This document shows, in pieces, positions 7,771 through 16,673 of a stretch of 64,000 nucleotides of DNA. The DNA comes from Streptomyces filamentosus (lineage in GTDB: Bacteria; Actinomycetota; Actinomycetes; Streptomycetales; Streptomycetaceae). The position numbers were made by a program, and so were the translations under genes. Position 1 is the first letter of the stretch. Each line of letters starts with the position of its first letter. The stretch is from contig NZ_BNBE01000003.1 in the NCBI RefSeq assembly GCF_014654895.1, positions 710,501-774,500 of the forward strand. Direction: 5' to 3'. The notes beneath the pieces were generated by a model. It saw only the letters and a list, made by a program, of their open reading frames with translations. It did no database searches and had not been told where the DNA came from.

Positions 7771-9219
7771 ATGAACGACCAGCACGACCACGGGGCACTT
7801 GGCGACGCCGAGTACGCGGAGTTCATGGAGCTCGCCGCGGAAGAAGGCTTCGACGTCGAGGACGTGGAGGACGCGATCGAGGAGGCCGGCCACGGCCCGC
7901 TCCCCGTCCTCGCCGTCGTCGGCCGTCCGAACGTCGGCAAGTCGACCCTGGTGAACCGCATCATCGGCCGCCGCGAGGCTGTTGTCGAGGACCGCCCCGG
8001 CGTCACCCGCGACCGCGTCACCTACGAGGCCGAATGGGCCGGCCGCCGCTTCAAGATCGTCGACACCGGCGGCTGGGAGCAGGACGTCCTCGGCATCGAC
8101 GCCTCCGTCGCCACCCAGGCCGAGTACGCCATCGAGGCCGCCGACGCCTGCCTCTTCGTCGTGGACGCCACCGTCGGCGCCACCGACACCGACGAGGCCG
8201 TCGTCAAGCTGCTCCGCCGCGCGGGCAAGCCGGTCGTCCTCGCCGCCAACAAGGTCGACGGCCAGTCCGGCGAGGCCGACGCGGCCATGCTGTGGTCCCT
8301 CGGCCTCGGCGAGCCGTTCCCCGTCTCCTCGCTGCACGGCCGCGGCACCGGCGACCTCCTCGACGAGGTCCTGCGGAAGCTGCCCGAGGCCCCCGAGCAG
8401 AGCTTCGGCAAGGCCATCGGCGGCCCCCGCCGCATCGCCCTCATCGGCCGTCCCAACGTCGGCAAGTCCTCCCTGCTCAACAAGGTCGCCGGCGAGGACC
8501 GCGTGGTCGTCAACGAGCTGGCCGGCACCACCCGCGACCCGGTCGACGAGCTCATCGAGCTCGGCGGCGTGACGTGGAAGTTCGTCGACACCGCGGGCAT
8601 CCGCAAGAAGGTCCACCTCCAGGCCGGCGCCGACTACTACGCCTCGCTGCGCACGGCCGCCGCCGTGGAGAAGGCCGAGGTCGCGGTCATCCTGATCGAC
8701 ACCACCGACAACATCTCGGTGCAGGACCAGCGGATCATCACGATGGCCGTCGAGTCCGGCCGCGCCATCGTCATCGCGTACAACAAGTGGGACGAGCTCG
8801 ACGAGGAGCGCCGTTACTACCTGGAGCGCGAGATCGAGACCGAGATGCAGCAGGTCTCCTGGGCGCCCCGGGTCAACGTCTCCGCGAAGACCGGCCGCCA
8901 CATGGAGAAGCTGGTCCCGGCGATCGAGACCGCCCTCGCCGGCTGGGAGACCCGCGTCCCCACCGGCCGGCTCAACGCCTTCCTCGGCGAGCTCGTCGCC
9001 GCGCACCCGCACCCGATCCGCGGCGGCAAGCAGCCCCGCATCCTCTTCGGCACCCAGGCCGGCACCAAGCCCCCGCGCTTCGTGCTCTTCGCCTCGGGCT
9101 TCCTGGAGGCGGGCTACCGCCGCTTCATCGAGCGCCGGCTGCGCGAGGAGTTCGGCTTCGAGGGCACCCCGATCCACATCTCGGTCCGCGTCCGCGAGAA
9201 GCGCGGCAAGAAGAAGTAG
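7771..9219 (+). CDS. der: Ribosome-associated GTPase Der (EngA)
   Basis: 482 aa with two GTPase domains and a C-terminal KH-like domain. The first P-loop GRPNVGKST is at residues 51-59, the second (GRPNVGKSS) near 226-234; DTGGWE and DTAGIRKK are the G3 regions, and NKVDG and YNKWDE the G4 regions. Der acts in 50S subunit assembly. The first 40 residues are an acidic extension (EEGFDVEDVEDAIEEAGHG) usual for actinobacteria. ATG at 7771 follows an AAGGAA Shine-Dalgarno. A 24-bp terminator stem follows 16 bp after the stop. Confidence 0.97.
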   Translation: MNDQHDHGALGDAEYAEFMELAAEEGFDVEDVEDAIEEAGHGPLPVLAVVGRPNVGKSTLVNRIIGRREAVVEDRPGVTRDRVTYEAEWAGRRFKIVDTGGWEQDVLGIDASVATQAEYAIEAADACLFVVDATVGATDTDEAVVKLLRRAGKPVVLAANKVDGQSGEADAAMLWSLGLGEPFPVSSLHGRGTGDLLDEVLRKLPEAPEQSFGKAIGGPRRIALIGRPNVGKSSLLNKVAGEDRVVVNELAGTTRDPVDELIELGGVTWKFVDTAGIRKKVHLQAGADYYASLRTAAAVEKAEVAVILIDTTDNISVQDQRIITMAVESGRAIVIAYNKWDELDEERRYYLEREIETEMQQVSWAPRVNVSAKTGRHMEKLVPAIETALAGWETRVPTGRLNAFLGELVAAHPHPIRGGKQPRILFGTQAGTKPPRFVLFASGFLEAGYRRFIERRLREEFGFEGTPIHISVRVREKRGKKK

Positions 9220-9235
9220 CCCCGCCGGGGCACAG

Positions 9236-9288
9236 CGAACGGCCGAGGGCCGGAGTCGTGGGGGACGACTCCGGCCCTCGGCCGTTCG
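9236..9288. terminator. Perfect 24-bp hairpin between convergent genes
   Basis: Arms 9236-9259 and 9265-9288 are exact reverse complements with a 5-nt G loop. There is no long U tract, as is usual for high-GC actinobacterial terminators. It sits between der and the leftward gene ending at 9297 and can serve both strands. Confidence 0.85.
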
Positions 9289-9296
9289 CGGACCGC

Positions 9297-9737
9297 TCAG
9301 TGGCTCCTGCGGGGACCCGGCGGCAGCGCCGCCTGCGGCTGCGCCTGCCAGGACGGGGGGTGGTACGCCGTCTGCGCGGAGGAGTGGAAGCCCGACAGGC
9401 CCGTGCTCGTCGCCGTGCCGAAGGCCCGGAAGGCGAGCCCCTCCTCACCGCTGCGGTCGCCCGGGAGCGTGCGGAACGACCGGCGGTACTCCGAGTACAG
9501 GGCGTCGAAGATCGGCGTCGTCGAGTACCCGGCCGGGAGGTCCTGCGCCGGCCGCATGCCGGGGATCGGACTCGGATACGGCTGGGGGAAAGGGTCGTAT
9601 GGGTGCACATAGGTGCCAACGACCCCGCCCCCCGTCGGATGCGGGCGGCTCTCCGAAAGGGGGGCCTGCCGGGGACGCGGCACGACCGGGACGCCGGGCG
9701 GACGCGCCGGCCCTATCCCCGGGCGCCCGTCGTCCAT
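9297..9737 (-). CDS. Proline-rich conserved hypothetical protein
   Basis: 146 aa. Its ATG at 9737 overlaps the stop of the upstream gene by one base (TGATG), a common coupled arrangement, and that decides the start; the frame's longer extension is a shadow of that gene. The sequence is rich in Pro, Gly and Tyr (YVHPYDPFPQPYPSPIPG), with a more regular central part (TTPIFDALYSEYRRSFRTLPGD). No signal peptide or membrane helix is seen and no domain is recognised. It probably belongs to a two-gene operon with the 260-aa protein upstream. Confidence 0.65.
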   Translation of the reverse strand: MDDGRPGIGPARPPGVPVVPRPRQAPLSESRPHPTGGGVVGTYVHPYDPFPQPYPSPIPGMRPAQDLPAGYSTTPIFDALYSEYRRSFRTLPGDRSGEEGLAFRAFGTATSTGLSGFHSSAQTAYHPPSWQAQPQAALPPGPRRSH

Positions 9738-10519
9738 CAGGTACCGGCCAGCGGCATTGCGGCGGCGACCAGGCGGCCGTTGGCCGCGGCCTTCTCCAGG
9801 GCGTCGCGCAGCAGGTCCTCGCGCGGCTGCTGGCCGATGGAGCCGACCGGCGCGGCGAAGACGAGGACGGTGTGCGACTTGTTGGCCGCCGCGCGCCAGC
9901 CCTCGGTGACCTGGAGCGGCTGGTGGGCCTGCCACCAGGCGCTCTGGCCCGCGCCGCCGGGGCCCGGCTGGAGCACCGAGTGCAGCTGGCCCATGGCGAC
10001 CAGGACCGACCAGCCGGGCAGCGCGGCCGGGCTGGTGTTCAGGTCGGCGACCGGATGGAAGCCCTGCTCGGCGAGGAGCGACAGGAACTCGTCGGTGAGC
10101 CCGCCCGAGCCCGGCCGGGCCACCGGCGCGGTCGGCTCCACGACCAGCGCCGGGTGGAGCTCGCCGTCGATCAGGACGAGGCCGCTGGTGACGCCGAGCA
10201 CCGCCTGCTCGGGGTGGGCGGAGGTCAGCGCGTCGGCCGCGTCGGCGGCGGTGATGGAGGCGACGGCGCCCTGGAGCTGCTCCTCGGCGACCCGGACGAC
10301 CTGCGACGGGATGCAGCCGGCGTGGGCGAACGCGAGGACCGCGGTCTCCTCGCCGACGAAGAGCACCGTGGAGGTGCGCTCCTGCTCGGAGTCGCCCGGC
10401 GTGCGGCAGGAGGTGCAGTCGTAGCTGCCCGGGGCGTTGTCGCCGGCGAGCAGTCGGTCGGCTTCTTCGTCGCCGATCTCGGCGCGTACGTCCTCGCTGA
10501 CGTCGAGCATGCGCGGCAC
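9737..10519 (-). CDS. Conserved hypothetical protein with CxxC motif
   Basis: 260 aa from a GTG at 10519 with AGGGAG 6 nt upstream; an ATG three codons later (10510) is possible. The N-terminal part has one CxxC (YDCTSCRTPG), followed by FVGEETAVLAFAHAGCIPS and repeated alpha/beta blocks (LGVTSGLVLIDGELHPALVV). It is soluble by appearance, without a signal peptide. I do not recognise the domain; the layout suggests a Streptomyces-specific conserved protein. It is coupled to the downstream proline-rich gene and divergent from the Rpf/LysM gene. Confidence 0.75.
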   Translation of the reverse strand: MPRMLDVSEDVRAEIGDEEADRLLAGDNAPGSYDCTSCRTPGDSEQERTSTVLFVGEETAVLAFAHAGCIPSQVVRVAEEQLQGAVASITAADAADALTSAHPEQAVLGVTSGLVLIDGELHPALVVEPTAPVARPGSGGLTDEFLSLLAEQGFHPVADLNTSPAALPGWSVLVAMGQLHSVLQPGPGGAGQSAWWQAHQPLQVTEGWRAAANKSHTVLVFAAPVGSIGQQPREDLLRDALEKAAANGRLVAAAMPLAGT

Positions 10520-10770
10520 GGAGGGCTCCCTGGAGTCGGTGCGGACGGGCCCCGGGCTTTTCCCGGGCGTCTCTCATGCCGAGTTCAACGGGTCAGGCGC
10601 GGGCGGGGTCACGCGCGGAAGGGGGGCAAGTTGCCCGCGGCGCGTGCGGGGACGGGCCCGGGGGAGGGGCGGGGGAAGGGGACGGGGGGATGACTCCGAC
10701 CGGGTGGGATGTGAACAGCGTTCCGCGCGGCACGGGGCCGGGCCGCCGGGGGCCGACCTAGCCTGCGGCG

Positions 10771-11520
10771 ATGTCGATGATCCGATTTTGGACAGCCGGC
10801 TCGCTCGCGGCGGCCTCCGCGGCGGCGCTGCTCGCCCTCCACCAGGCGCCCGTCGCCGTGGCCGCGCCCGGGGACGACGGGCCCGGTGCGACGGGAGCGC
10901 CCGGCGCCCCCGCCGTACCGGCGCTGCCGGACGTGGTGGGCGAGGCCGGGGCCGGAGCGGCCGCCGACGCGCTGGAGGCCGCCGCCGCCGCGGTGGAGGC
11001 GGCCGTGCCCGGCGCCGTGGGACGCCCCGGGTCCGGCGCGGAGACCGGGGCCGTCCCCCCGCCGCCGGCGGCGGGACCGGCGGGCGTGCCCGCGTACGCC
11101 TGCGCCAAGGACCAGTGGCCCTGGGGCTGCGTCGCCGAGTGCGAGAGCAGCGGGCGGTGGGACGTCAACACCGGCAACGGCTTCTACGGCGGGCTCCAGT
11201 TCTGGCAGCCCACCTGGATCGAGTTCGGTGGTCTGAAGTACGCCCGCCGCGCCGACCTCGCCACCCGGCAGCAGCAGATCACCGTCGCCGAGGACGTGCT
11301 GCGCGTCCAGGGCTGGGGCGCCTGGCCCGTCTGCTCCAAGCGGTACGGCCTCAGCGGCCGCGTCCACACCGTCCAGCCCGGCGACACCCTCGGCGGCATC
11401 GCCCGCCGCTTCGCCGTCAAGGGCGGCTGGGAGCGCCTGTACGAGGCGAACAAGGCCGTCATCGGCCCCGACCCGAACCGGCTGTACGTCGGCATGATGC
11501 TCAGGATCGCGCCCCTCTGA
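10771..11520 (+). CDS. Secreted Rpf-like transglycosylase with LysM domain
   Basis: 249 aa: signal peptide (residues 1-32, ending AVAA), an Ala/Pro/Gly-rich linker to about 105, a resuscitation-promoting-factor-like domain (CAKDQWPWGCVAECESSGRW, then GFYGGLQFWQPTWIEFGG) with its catalytic Glu in AECESSG, and a C-terminal LysM (HTVQPGDTLGGIARRFAV). It should cleave peptidoglycan glycan strands during spore germination or growth. Start ATG 10771; a second in-frame ATG at 10777 is equally possible. In this genus some rpf genes follow a c-di-AMP (ydaO) riboswitch, but I could not find that motif upstream. Confidence 0.9.
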   Translation: MSMIRFWTAGSLAAASAAALLALHQAPVAVAAPGDDGPGATGAPGAPAVPALPDVVGEAGAGAAADALEAAAAAVEAAVPGAVGRPGSGAETGAVPPPPAAGPAGVPAYACAKDQWPWGCVAECESSGRWDVNTGNGFYGGLQFWQPTWIEFGGLKYARRADLATRQQQITVAEDVLRVQGWGAWPVCSKRYGLSGRVHTVQPGDTLGGIARRFAVKGGWERLYEANKAVIGPDPNRLYVGMMLRIAPL

Positions 11521-12144
11521 GCCCCGCGCCGCCGGCGCCCGCCCCTATTTCTAGCTGTATGTTCCGTTTTCTTGCCATCCATCCCTTATCGTCCGACCCT
11601 GGACGTATCAGGCCGGACGGCCCGCCCCGACCTCCGGGGCGAGCCCGACGGTCCCGGGCGACGAGCGGCGGGCACGGAGCGGGGGACACGGCCGGGACGG
11701 CACCCGGAAGGCCCCCGCGCGGACCCTCCGCGGCCTGGTGGAGCTCGGCGGCGCCACGGTCGACGGCCGCAGAGCGAGTCGCGCGGCTCCCGGCCCCGCC
11801 GCCCGCCCCCTCACGGGACGCGGCGGCCGGCCCCCGGAGCGCGCCTTCGGGACGCGGCCCACCGCCCACCCCTCCCGCGGTGGGCCGCTCCGCGCCGTTG
11901 CCCCCGCCGACGCCGAGGTGACGAATGTGCGGAACCGGTTCTCCTCCGCGACCCGCGGCCGGGCCCGTGCGCCCGGCCGCCGTGCTTCCCTCGGGGCGAC
12001 CGGGCCGGGCGGCGGCTTCGCGGGCGCCCGGCACCCGCGTCCGCGCCCTCCGGAGCGCCGCGGGAAACCGGCCGTGACGGCGCCCGGAGGGCCGGGAAGT
12101 ACAGTCGCCCCCGACCGCTCGACCGACCGGGGGGAAACCGGCTG
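11521..12144. other. 624-bp intergenic region without a supported gene
   Basis: Open frames on both strands here are Arg/Pro/Gly-rich GC artefacts without RBS or recognisable folds. One relatively AT-rich patch (about 11545-11592) just after the Rpf gene could hold a promoter, but no clear -35/-10 pair is seen. I see no tRNA or terminator. Confidence 0.5.
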
Positions 12145-13428
12145 ATGCGCATCTCCTTCCTGCTCCACAACGGCTATCACTACGGCGGAACGATCCGGAC
12201 CACGTTCACCCTCGCCGAGCAGCTGGCGGAACGTCACGAGGTGGAGATCGTCTCGGTCTTCCGCCACCGGGACCGCCCCCGCCTCGGCCTCCCGTCCGGA
12301 GTGACCCTCCGTCACCTCGTCGACCTGCGGAAGGACGGGCCGGGATACGACGGCGACCACCCCGACTTCCACCGCCCCGCCAGGGTCTTCCCGCGCGGCG
12401 ACGGCCGCTGGACCCAGTACAGCGCGCTGACCGACGCGCGGATCGGGGCGCACCTGGCCGGGGTGGAGGCCGACGTCCTCGTCGGCACCCGGCCGGGCCT
12501 CAACGTCCACCTGGCCCGGCAGGCCGGACCCGGGCCCGTCCTCGTCGCCCAGGAACACCTGGTCCTCGACGGGCACAGCCGCCGGCTGCGCCGGGACATC
12601 GCCCACGAGTACGCGCTGCTCGACCTCGTCACCACCGTCACCGAGGCCGACGCCCGCTCCTACCGGCGGCTCGGCCTGCCGCCGGCGGTCCGCGTCGCGG
12701 CGGTGCCCAACGGGGTGCCCGCGCCCGCCGCCCCGGCCGCCGACCCGTCCTCCCGGATCGTCGTCGCGGCCGGCCGGCTCACCCGCGTCAAGCGGTACGA
12801 CGTCCTCGTCGACGCCTTCGCCGAACTGGCCGGCGACCACCCGGACTGGACCCTGCGGATCTACGGCAGCGGGGACGCGGTGCAGGACCTGCGGGGCCCG
12901 CTGTCCCGGCGGATCGAGGCGCACGGGCTCGGCGGACGGGTCCGGCTCATGGGCGAGGTCCACCCGATGGAACCGGAGTGGGCGAAGGGCTCCATCGCGG
13001 CGGTGACCTCCGAGCGGGAGGCCTTCGGCATGACGATCGTGGAGGCGATGCGGTGCGGGCTGCCGGTCGTCGCCGCGGACTGCCCGCACGGGCCGCGCGA
13101 GATCGTCGAGGACGGGGTGGACGGGCGGCTCGTGCCGGTCGGCGACCCCGGCGCGGTCGCCCGCGCGCTCGGCGAGCTGATGGCCGACGAGGAGCTGCGG
13201 GCGACGGCGGGCCGGGCGGCCCGGAGGGCGGCCGAGCGCTTCGACCCGGCGCGGATCGCCCTGCGCCACGAGGAGCTGTGGCGCGAGCTGGTCGACCGGG
13301 GCGCGCCCCGCCGCGCCCACACGCCGGGCGCCGCCGCCCGGCACGCCCGGACGGGCCGCCTCGTGGACGCCGGCTACGCCCTGAAGGCCGCCGCGGGCCG
13401 CACCCTGCGCCGCCTGGGCCTGCGCTGA
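12145..13428 (+). CDS. Glycosyltransferase family 4 (GT-B)
   Basis: 427 aa starting at ATG 12145. The N terminus MRISFLLHNGYHYGGTIRTT has the glycine-rich first strand of GT4 enzymes, the middle has VVAAGRLTRVKRYDVLVDAF (start of the C-terminal Rossmann domain), and SEREAFGMTIVEAMRCGLPV contains the E-x7-E donor-binding motif, followed by GPREIVEDGVDG. It should transfer a sugar from an activated donor in a cell-surface glycan or secondary metabolite; the acceptor is unknown. The longer upstream frame is noncoding. It stands alone; the next gene is convergent. Confidence 0.9.
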   Translation: MRISFLLHNGYHYGGTIRTTFTLAEQLAERHEVEIVSVFRHRDRPRLGLPSGVTLRHLVDLRKDGPGYDGDHPDFHRPARVFPRGDGRWTQYSALTDARIGAHLAGVEADVLVGTRPGLNVHLARQAGPGPVLVAQEHLVLDGHSRRLRRDIAHEYALLDLVTTVTEADARSYRRLGLPPAVRVAAVPNGVPAPAAPAADPSSRIVVAAGRLTRVKRYDVLVDAFAELAGDHPDWTLRIYGSGDAVQDLRGPLSRRIEAHGLGGRVRLMGEVHPMEPEWAKGSIAAVTSEREAFGMTIVEAMRCGLPVVAADCPHGPREIVEDGVDGRLVPVGDPGAVARALGELMADEELRATAGRAARRAAERFDPARIALRHEELWRELVDRGAPRRAHTPGAAARHARTGRLVDAGYALKAAAGRTLRRLGLR

Positions 13429-13450
13429 CGGGACCCGTGCCGGCGGTGCC

Positions 13451-14788
13451 TCAGCGCCCGTGCGGGCGGTCCGGCGGCGGGCTGGTGATCCGCATCCGCT
13501 CGTACGCGGCGTACTCGGGGTGGTGCAGGTCGAAGGCCGGGGACTCGGAGCGGATCCGGGGCACGGCCGTGAAGTTGTGCCGGGGCGGCGGGCAGGAGGT
13601 GGCCCACTCCAGCGAACGCCCGTGGCCCCAGGGGTCGTCGACCCCGACCGGCGGCGCGTACCGCCAGGTCCGCCACACGTTGTACAGGAACGGCAGGGTG
13701 GAGATCCCCAGCAGGAACGCGCCGATCGTCGAGAGGGTGTTGAGCGTGGTGAAGCCGTCCGCGGCCAGGTAGCCGGCGTACCGCCGGGGCATCCCCTCCG
13801 CGCCCAGCCAGTGCTGCACGAGGAAGGTGAGGTGGAAGCCGGTGAAGAGGGTCCAGAAGTGGACCTTGCCGAGCCGCTCGTCGAGCATCCGGCCGGTGAA
13901 CTTCGGCCACCAGAAGTGGAAGCCGGCGAAGGTCGCGAGGACGACCGTGCCGAAGACCGTGCAGTGGAAGTGGGCGACGACGAAGTACGAGTCGGTGACG
14001 TGGAGGTCCATCGGCGGCGAGGCCAGGACCACCCCGGTCAGTCCGCCGAAGAGGAAGGACACCGGGAAGCCGGTCGCCCACAGCATCGGGGTCTCGAAGG
14101 AGAGCGAGCCCCGCAGCATGGTCCCCGTCCAGTCGAAGAACTTCACCCCGGTCGGCACCGCGATGAGGAAGGAGAGGAAGGAGAAGACCGGCATCCGGAA
14201 CATGGTCATGCCGGGCGCCCGCATCCCGATGATCGTGGCGAGGAAGTTCACCGAGGTGAGGATCGTGCCGAAGCCGGAGAGCGCGAGCCCCGTGATCCAC
14301 AGGTCGGCGCCGGTCCCCGGGGAGCGCTCGGCGCCGTTCAGCGGGGCGTAGGCGGTCCAGCCGAAGTCGGGCGGGCCGCTCGGGGTGAGGAAGGAGCCGG
14401 CCACCATCAGCCCGCCGAGCAGGAACAGCCAGTACGAGAACATGTTGAGGCGAGGGAAGGCGACGTCGGGCGCGCCGATCTGGAGCGGCACCAGTTCGTT
14501 GGCGAAGCCGGCGAAGGCGGGCGTCGCGAAGAGCAGCAGCATGATCGTGCCGTGCTGGGTGAACGCCTGGTTGAACTGCTCGTTCGAGAGGAACTGGAGC
14601 CCCGGCCGGGCCAGCTCGGCCCGCATCGCCATGGCCAGCAGCCCGGCCGCCAGGAAGAAGACGAAGGAGGCCGCCAGATAGAGGTGACCGATCTTCTTGT
14701 GGTCGGTGGTGGTGAGCCAGTCGATCAGGATCCGGCCGTGCCGCTGCCGTCCGGATTCCACCGCGGTGGTCGCCGCCTCGGCGCTCAT
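13451..14788 (-). CDS. ctaD: Cytochrome c oxidase subunit I homologue with internal deletion (no CuB site)
   Basis: 445 aa from ATG 14788 (GGAG-type RBS), against about 575 aa usual for Streptomyces CtaD. N-terminal helices are normal (TDHKKIGHLYL; TQHGTIMLLLFATP with haem-a ligand His79) up to MRAPGMTMFRMPVF at residues 189-202. The frame then jumps directly to SFLSFLIAVPTGVKFF, normally about 125-130 residues further on. Helices V-VII are therefore absent, with the HPEVY motif (CuB His, cross-linked Tyr, proton-channel Glu) and the His-His CuB pair. The haem ligands HFH (273-275) and the C-terminal tail remain. No stop or frameshift is present. It is unlikely to reduce oxygen. It stands alone, without ctaC or ctaE. 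Confidence 0.85.
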   Translation of the reverse strand: MSAEAATTAVESGRQRHGRILIDWLTTTDHKKIGHLYLAASFVFFLAAGLLAMAMRAELARPGLQFLSNEQFNQAFTQHGTIMLLLFATPAFAGFANELVPLQIGAPDVAFPRLNMFSYWLFLLGGLMVAGSFLTPSGPPDFGWTAYAPLNGAERSPGTGADLWITGLALSGFGTILTSVNFLATIIGMRAPGMTMFRMPVFSFLSFLIAVPTGVKFFDWTGTMLRGSLSFETPMLWATGFPVSFLFGGLTGVVLASPPMDLHVTDSYFVVAHFHCTVFGTVVLATFAGFHFWWPKFTGRMLDERLGKVHFWTLFTGFHLTFLVQHWLGAEGMPRRYAGYLAADGFTTLNTLSTIGAFLLGISTLPFLYNVWRTWRYAPPVGVDDPWGHGRSLEWATSCPPPRHNFTAVPRIRSESPAFDLHHPEYAAYERMRITSPPPDRPHGR

Positions 14789-15081
14789 CGGTGACTCCGC
14801 CCCGCGTTCCGTTTCCGGCGTCCGCCAACGTAAGCGTTGTGTAAGGGAACGGTGGGGGAGTCGCGCGCGAACCTTCCGTACATTTCGCCGATCGGCCCCC
14901 TCGTCCCGAAATCGGGGACGGCGGGAGGCCCTTGCCGAACACTTCGTGCGAACCTCCGGGCGTATTTTCGAATTACCGGAGAAAAGGCCGGGAAGGAGCC
15001 GCGGGAGAAGGCTGGGCGTGCCGGGCCGGCTGTCGGGAAGTTGTGACGCAAGCGTGACCGCGGGGGGACTAACGTGAACCC

Positions 15082-15297
15082 ATGGCACCCCTACCGAGCA
15101 CCCCCGAACCGCCCCGAGACGTGCCCGACTCCTATGTGGGCCTCGACGCGGACGACGCCGGCCGGCTGGCCAGGACCCGTGGCTGGCGCGTCGTCCGAGC
15201 CCTCCCGCCGGGCACGGTCGTCACCATGGAGTACCTCGCGGGACGCCTCAACTTCGAGGTCGAGGACGGCACCGTCACCCGCTGCTGGACCGGCTGA
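15082..15297 (+). CDS. Peptidase inhibitor I78-like small protein
   Basis: 71 aa. DADDAGRLARTRGWRVVRAL, LPPGTVVTMEYLAGRLNFEV and the end EDGTVTRCW follow the pattern of the I78 inhibitor family, in which a small fold binds serine proteases. There is no signal peptide, so it would act inside the cell or be a distant relative. The ATG at 15082 is the only sensible start. It is divergent from the truncated ctaD and closed by a strong palindromic terminator 6 bp after the stop. Confidence 0.75.
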   Translation: MAPLPSTPEPPRDVPDSYVGLDADDAGRLARTRGWRVVRALPPGTVVTMEYLAGRLNFEVEDGTVTRCWTG

Positions 15298-15303
15298 CCG
15301 GCA

Positions 15304-15345
15304 CGCGGGAGGGCCCCGGCCGGATCCGGCCGGGGCCCTCCCGCG
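15304..15345. terminator. 42-bp perfect palindrome terminator
   Basis: Arms 15304-15324 and 15325-15345 are exact reverse complements centred on GGATCC, so RNA from either strand folds into a long GC hairpin. It lies between the I78-like gene and the leftward PAP2 gene ending at 15365. Confidence 0.85.
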
Positions 15346-15364
15346 TACGGCGGGGGCGTCCCGC

Positions 15365-16264
15365 TCAGGCGGTGAGGCGGTCCGAGGACGGCCTGCTCCG
15401 GGCCGCCCGGGCGCGGCTCGCGGCCACGGTCTCCCGCGCCGGCTCCTCGGCGCCCGCGGGGCGCGCCGGGAAGAGCGGACGCGGCCCGCCGGACGCCACC
15501 GGCAGCGAGGGCACGAGACGGCGCCGGGCCCGCAGCCGCTCCGCGATCCGGTCCCGCTGGGCCAGGATCCAGCCCTCCACCACGGCGATGACCGGCTCGC
15601 ACCAGGGCAGCGCCAGCAGGATCAGCAGGCCCGCGGCCCAGCCGAGCAGCACGTCGCTCAGCCAGTGCGTGCCGAGGTAGACCGTCGTGAGGCCGACGCC
15701 CAGCGCGACCACGGCGGAGAGCGCCGACAGATAGCGGCGGGCCCGCGGGGTGGTGGCGAGGTAGGCCAGGATGCCCCAGGTCACGACCGCGTTCGCGGTG
15801 TGACCGGAGGGGAATATGTCGCCGCCCGCGAACAGTTCGGCCGAGCCGATCTGCGTCGCGTAGTGGGGGCCGAGCCGGCCGAGTCCGAGCTTCACCGCGC
15901 CGACGGTGACGTTGAGGAGCAGCAGCGCCGCGCCGAGGGAGAGGAGCGGCCGCAGGGTGTGCTGGCGCCAGGAGCGCCAGCCCAGCCAGGCCGCGACCAT
16001 CACCGCCGTCGGACCGCGCTGGCCGAGGACGACGTAGTAGTCCAGGAAGGCGTGCAGCTCCGGCCACTGCTGGTACGGCCGGAAGAGCATGATCTTCCAG
16101 TCGAGGGTCACCAGCCAGGTGGACAGCAGGACCGCCACCACGACGATGAGATAGAACGCCGACGTCCCGCCGAAGAGGGCGAGACGCGTCCGGGTCATCC
16201 GCGGGACCTCTATCTTCGGCGGGACCGGCTCCCGGTCCAGCCGGGCAAAGATGTCGGTACGCAC
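15365..16264 (-). CDS. PAP2 family membrane phosphatase
   Basis: 299 aa from a GTG at 16264 (VRTDIFARLDREPVPPK), chosen because upstream residues look noncoding; ATG at residue 22 (MTRTRLALF) is an alternative. Several membrane helices surround the three phosphatase blocks: KLGLGRLGPHY, FPSGHTANA and YLGTHWLSDVLLG, giving the catalytic His pair and Arg of the family. It likely dephosphorylates a lipid phosphate such as phosphatidate or polyprenyl pyrophosphate. The last 50 residues are a charged Arg/Pro tail. It is divergent from the MFS gene. Confidence 0.87.
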   Translation of the reverse strand: MRTDIFARLDREPVPPKIEVPRMTRTRLALFGGTSAFYLIVVVAVLLSTWLVTLDWKIMLFRPYQQWPELHAFLDYYVVLGQRGPTAVMVAAWLGWRSWRQHTLRPLLSLGAALLLLNVTVGAVKLGLGRLGPHYATQIGSAELFAGGDIFPSGHTANAVVTWGILAYLATTPRARRYLSALSAVVALGVGLTTVYLGTHWLSDVLLGWAAGLLILLALPWCEPVIAVVEGWILAQRDRIAERLRARRRLVPSLPVASGGPRPLFPARPAGAEEPARETVAASRARAARSRPSSDRLTA

Positions 16265-16673
16265 CCAATCGACGTTACAGGGGGTGCGGAGACGCCCCGG
16301 GCGATCCGCACCCTTCGTGATGACGATGTGATGTGGAGTGGGTCTCGGCGGACCGCCCATTCCGGACCCCCGTCGGAAAATCCGATGACCTTCAGCCCTA
16401 TTGCCGCCGAAGGTGATTCCGGAAGCCTGTTTGTATGGCACGGAATTACTTCAAACACCCGTCCGTGCGGAATTCCATGCGACGCGCGGGCCGGAGTGAG
16501 TGGCGTACGCCACACCGGTGGCCCCGGCGGGGTGAGAGGTGCGCCACCCCTTCGGGGCCCGTACTCGCGTACGCTGACGGCTCACTCGCCCCTCCTCGCC
16601 GCGCCGCCGCGCGTACATCGACCCAGGTCGGCGGCGCCCGCCAGGAGCGAGAGCTTCACTTGGAGGTACGTAC
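16265..16673. other. 409-bp divergent promoter region, PAP2/MFS
   Basis: No gene is supported here. The middle (about 16370-16490) is less GC-rich than its surroundings and may hold promoters for both directions. It contains the 14-bp palindrome described separately. The MFS gene has a clear GGAGG 8 nt before its ATG. Confidence 0.5.
16500..16513. promoter_or_regulatory. 14-bp palindrome, possible operator
   Basis: GTGGCGTACGCCAC is a perfect palindrome in the divergent PAP2/MFS region, 161 bp before the MFS start. Such sites are typical for TetR-family repressors of MFS exporters, but no regulator gene is adjacent, so the assignment is tentative. Confidence 0.35.

Noticed and set aside
9236..9288. 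Repeat unit of a CRISPR array or IS end
   Set aside because: Single inverted repeat with a 5-nt loop located between convergent stops; a terminator explains it fully.
10520..10770. c-di-AMP (ydaO) riboswitch before the Rpf/LysM gene
   Set aside because: Looked for the conserved GAATCC/GGGGACCC-type elements known before some Streptomyces rpf genes; not found.
11738..12145. 135-codon plus-strand frame in the 624-bp gap
   Set aside because: Arg/Pro/Ala-rich, no RBS, no hydrophobic core pattern, and frames on both strands look alike.
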